NCBI GenBank assembly: GCA_900555035.1
Contig: USJX01000103.1
Span: 1 to 8,433, forward strand
Length of the DNA: 8,433 nucleotides
Source: an uncultured Prevotella sp.
GTDB taxonomy: Bacteria; Bacteroidota; Bacteroidia; Bacteroidales; Bacteroidaceae
Reading direction: 5' to 3'
Positions 6,769-8,433 of this stretch are shown here, one piece after another; position 1 is the first letter of the stretch; every line of letters starts with the position of its first letter. The translations under genes and the position numbers were made by a program. The notes under the pieces were generated by a model that saw nothing but the letters and a program-made list of their open reading frames with translations, was not told where the DNA came from and ran no database searches.

Positions 6769-8184
6769 CTATTTTTTTATCAGGGCAAGACCAACAAAGG
6801 TCAAGGCACCATTCAACATCAGGAGCTCGTAGCCAAACTTGTAGCCCGTAAGCTGCGAAGTAAAGGTATCGATGCCAAAGCAGATAAGCGGACTGGCTAC
6901 ACAAACCCATGGCACCCAGCGGTCATTCACCTGTCGCTTGGCAAGCAAACTGAAGGCAAACAAGCCCAGCAATGGTCCGTAGGTGTATGAGCAGAGGATA
7001 TAGATGGCATCGATAACGCTCGTTGAATTGATAGCCTTGAAGGCGATGATGAAGAGCATAAAGACGAATGCCACCAGAAGATGCATACGCTTACGGAGCT
7101 TTACATCATCCTTCTTACCCAAGATATCCACGCAGAGACTCGTAGTTATGGCGGTCAATGCCGAATCAGCACTCGAAAAGCTAGCTGCCACAATGCCGAT
7201 GGTGAACAATATTACCACCAGGGTTCCCATCGCTCCCGATGCCGCAAACATTGGCAGCAAATCATCTGGAACCGATGGCAAGGCTACTCCCTGCTTCTGC
7301 GCCAGCATCATCAGCAATACACCCAAGCTCAAGAAGAGTAGATTGGCTGGCACAAAGGCGAAGCCATAGGTACAAACATCCTTCTGTGCCTCACGAAGCG
7401 ACTTGCAGGTTAAGTTCTTCTGCATCATATCCTGATCTAATCCCGTCATCACAATCACCACAAACACGCCACTGAGGAACTGCTTCCAGAAATTCTGTCG
7501 AGACACCCAGTCGTCGAAAACGAAGGTGCGGGCATGACTATCGTGGGCGATAGCAGAGACAGCCTCCAATGGCGTCATCCCCAAAGCACCCATAACCTGA
7601 TAGATAATGAGGATGAGCGCAGCAAACATACAGGTGGTCTGGAAGGAATCCGTCCATACCAAAGTCTTGATGCCGCCTTTACGGGTATAGAGCCAGATGA
7701 GCATCACCATCACCGGCACCGTAACCCAAAACGGAACACCTACCCCATCAAGCACAAACCTTTGCAGCAGGATACAGACCACAAAGAAGCGGACGGCTGC
7801 TCCCGTCATCTTCGACAGCAGGAAAAACGAGGCTCCCGTCTTATACGAACGCTCACCCAGTCGCTGCTGCAGATAGCTATAAATGGTGGTAAGGTTATAC
7901 CGATAATAGATAGGCAGCAACAGAAATCCAACCAGGAAATAGCCCACGATGAAACCGAGACACATCTGGAGATAAGTCATATCGGTCTTCATTACCATGC
8001 CCGGTACACTGACGAAGGTGATACCCGAGATGGAAGCGCCTACCATTCCGAAGGCTACCATATACCACGGCGAACGGCGGTTCGCCCTATAAAACGTTTC
8101 ATTGCTGCTGGCTCGTCGAGCAGTGATGTGGCTGAAGAGCAACAACACGCAGAAGTATGCCAAAATTGTGATGATAATAATCAT
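6769..8184 (-). CDS. Sodium:solute symporter (SSS family), substrate unknown
   Basis: An inner-membrane transporter of 471 residues that should couple uptake of a small organic solute to the Na+ gradient. Features of the SSS family are visible: an N-terminal hydrophobic helix, the loop FYRANRRSPWYMVAFGMVGA leading into GASISGITFVSVPG (about residues 49-62), the TRKGGIKTLVWTD stretch (167-179), GLDQDMMQKNL (248-258), and VAASFSSADSALTAITTS (332-349). The last corresponds to the helix that holds serines of the second sodium site; S337-S338 are the likely ones. About 12-13 hydrophobic segments are expected. The ATG at 8182-8184 is supported by a consensus promoter just upstream. The M13 peptidase follows after 24 nt. 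Substrates in this family include sugars, sialic acid, proline, pantothenate and others, and the context does not decide between them; import of peptidase products would be speculation. Confidence 0.93.
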   Translation of the reverse strand: MIIIITILAYFCVLLLFSHITARRASSNETFYRANRRSPWYMVAFGMVGASISGITFVSVPGMVMKTDMTYLQMCLGFIVGYFLVGFLLLPIYYRYNLTTIYSYLQQRLGERSYKTGASFFLLSKMTGAAVRFFVVCILLQRFVLDGVGVPFWVTVPVMVMLIWLYTRKGGIKTLVWTDSFQTTCMFAALILIIYQVMGALGMTPLEAVSAIAHDSHARTFVFDDWVSRQNFWKQFLSGVFVVIVMTGLDQDMMQKNLTCKSLREAQKDVCTYGFAFVPANLLFLSLGVLLMMLAQKQGVALPSVPDDLLPMFAASGAMGTLVVILFTIGIVAASFSSADSALTAITTSLCVDILGKKDDVKLRKRMHLLVAFVFMLFIIAFKAINSTSVIDAIYILCSYTYGPLLGLFAFSLLAKRQVNDRWVPWVCVASPLICFGIDTFTSQLTGYKFGYELLMLNGALTFVGLALIKK

Positions 8185-8213
8185 TTCTTTCTCTTATATC
8201 TAAAACTACTTTG

Positions 8214-8244
8214 CAAAGGTACAGCATTTTAAGGAAATAACAAA
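8214..8244 (-). promoter_or_regulatory. Bacteroidetes-type promoter for the symporter-peptidase pair
   Basis: On the reverse strand TTTG (8241-8244) is followed by exactly 19 bp and TACCTTTG (8214-8221), matching both consensus elements with the same spacing as the dapA promoter. The implied leader before the symporter ATG is about 25 nt. The rest of the gap to the tRNA terminator (8245-8350) is AT-rich with no gene that I can support. Confidence 0.85.
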
Positions 8245-8350
8245 ATTTTTCTCCATCCTTAACAAAGAAATAACATATAAGAGATGATTAATGAAGAGCG
8301 AAGAACAAAAAATAAAGAATGAAAAACTTTATAAGGATATAATAAACAAA

Positions 8351-8380
8351 AAACCTCCGAGAATATTTTCTCGAAGGTTT
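8351..8380 (-). terminator. Intrinsic terminator of the tRNA-Asp gene
   Basis: The arms 8351-8363 and 8368-8380 pair with one mismatch around a 4-nt loop. On the reverse strand the second arm runs into AGGTTTTTTGTTTATT, giving the U-rich tail. It starts 3 nt after the mature tRNA 3' end. Confidence 0.85.
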
Positions 8381-8383
8381 CTG

Positions 8384-8433
8384 CGGTGCGTACGAGACTC
8401 GAACTCGTGACCTCCTGCGTGACAGGCAGGCAT
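8384..8433 (-). tRNA. tRNA-Asp (anticodon GUC), 5' part outside window
   Basis: The reverse strand contains the 3' two thirds of a tRNA. The anticodon stem-loop is CCTGC-CTGTCAC-GCAGG with anticodon GTC, followed by the variable loop AGGTC, the T arm ACGAG-TTCGAGT-CTCGT, and the acceptor strand ACGCACC with discriminator G at 8384. GTC assigns aspartate. The 3' CCA is not encoded (the next bases are CAG), so it must be added after transcription. About 27 nt, including the D arm and 5' acceptor strand, lie beyond the right edge. Confidence 0.95.

Noticed and set aside
8291..8410. A 39-residue + strand open frame starting MKSEEQKIKNEKLYK
   Set aside because: It reads through the tRNA terminator and antisense across the tRNA-Asp gene; RDSNS-type tails are a common artefact of tRNA antisense.
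8384..8433. tRNA-Asp 3' end as an integration site for a mobile element
   Set aside because: No integrase gene and no repeated copy of the tRNA 3' end is visible in the window; the neighbouring genes look like core chromosome.

Overview
The window looks like ordinary chromosome from a gut- or oral-type member of the Bacteroidales, most likely Prevotella/Segatella. Three things point there. The upstream regions lack Shine-Dalgarno sequences. There are exact matches to the Bacteroidetes sigma-ABfr promoter (TTTG, 19 bp, TAnnTTTG) upstream of dapA and of the Na+/solute symporter, and -7 boxes alone before truA and uxaC. The proteins also read like their Bacteroidales relatives. The genus is an impression from protein sequence, not a computed placement.

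Layout from left to right. A leftward block holds the 5' two thirds of uxaC (uronate isomerase, running off the left edge), then a broken AraC-family regulator gene, then dapA (4-hydroxy-tetrahydrodipicolinate synthase). A divergent promoter region (2677-2844) separates dapA from a rightward pair, truA (tRNA pseudouridine synthase A) and an EamA/DMT-type membrane transporter. This pair converges on a leftward pair made of a sodium:solute symporter (upstream) and a secreted M13 zinc metallopeptidase (downstream, 24 nt later). A perfect 24-bp-arm hairpin between the convergent genes should terminate transcription from both sides. At the right edge is the 3' part of a leftward tRNA-Asp(GUC) gene with its own terminator.

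The genes are mostly unrelated housekeeping and transport functions: uronate catabolism, lysine/meso-DAP synthesis, tRNA modification, solute transport and periplasmic proteolysis. The symporter and peptidase are the most likely co-transcribed pair, and truA and the transporter may be another. I see no phage, CRISPR, toxin-antitoxin, insertion sequence or defence genes, and no convincing undescribed system.

The most notable observation is the AraC gene. It keeps its N-terminal sensor part and the second helix-turn-helix, but roughly 100-120 codons between them are gone and the join is out of frame, so it should not make a working regulator. Two AT-rich intergenic spacers contain short repeats with a 14-nt period. 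The longest reverse-strand open frames opposite uxaC and the peptidase are codon-bias shadows.
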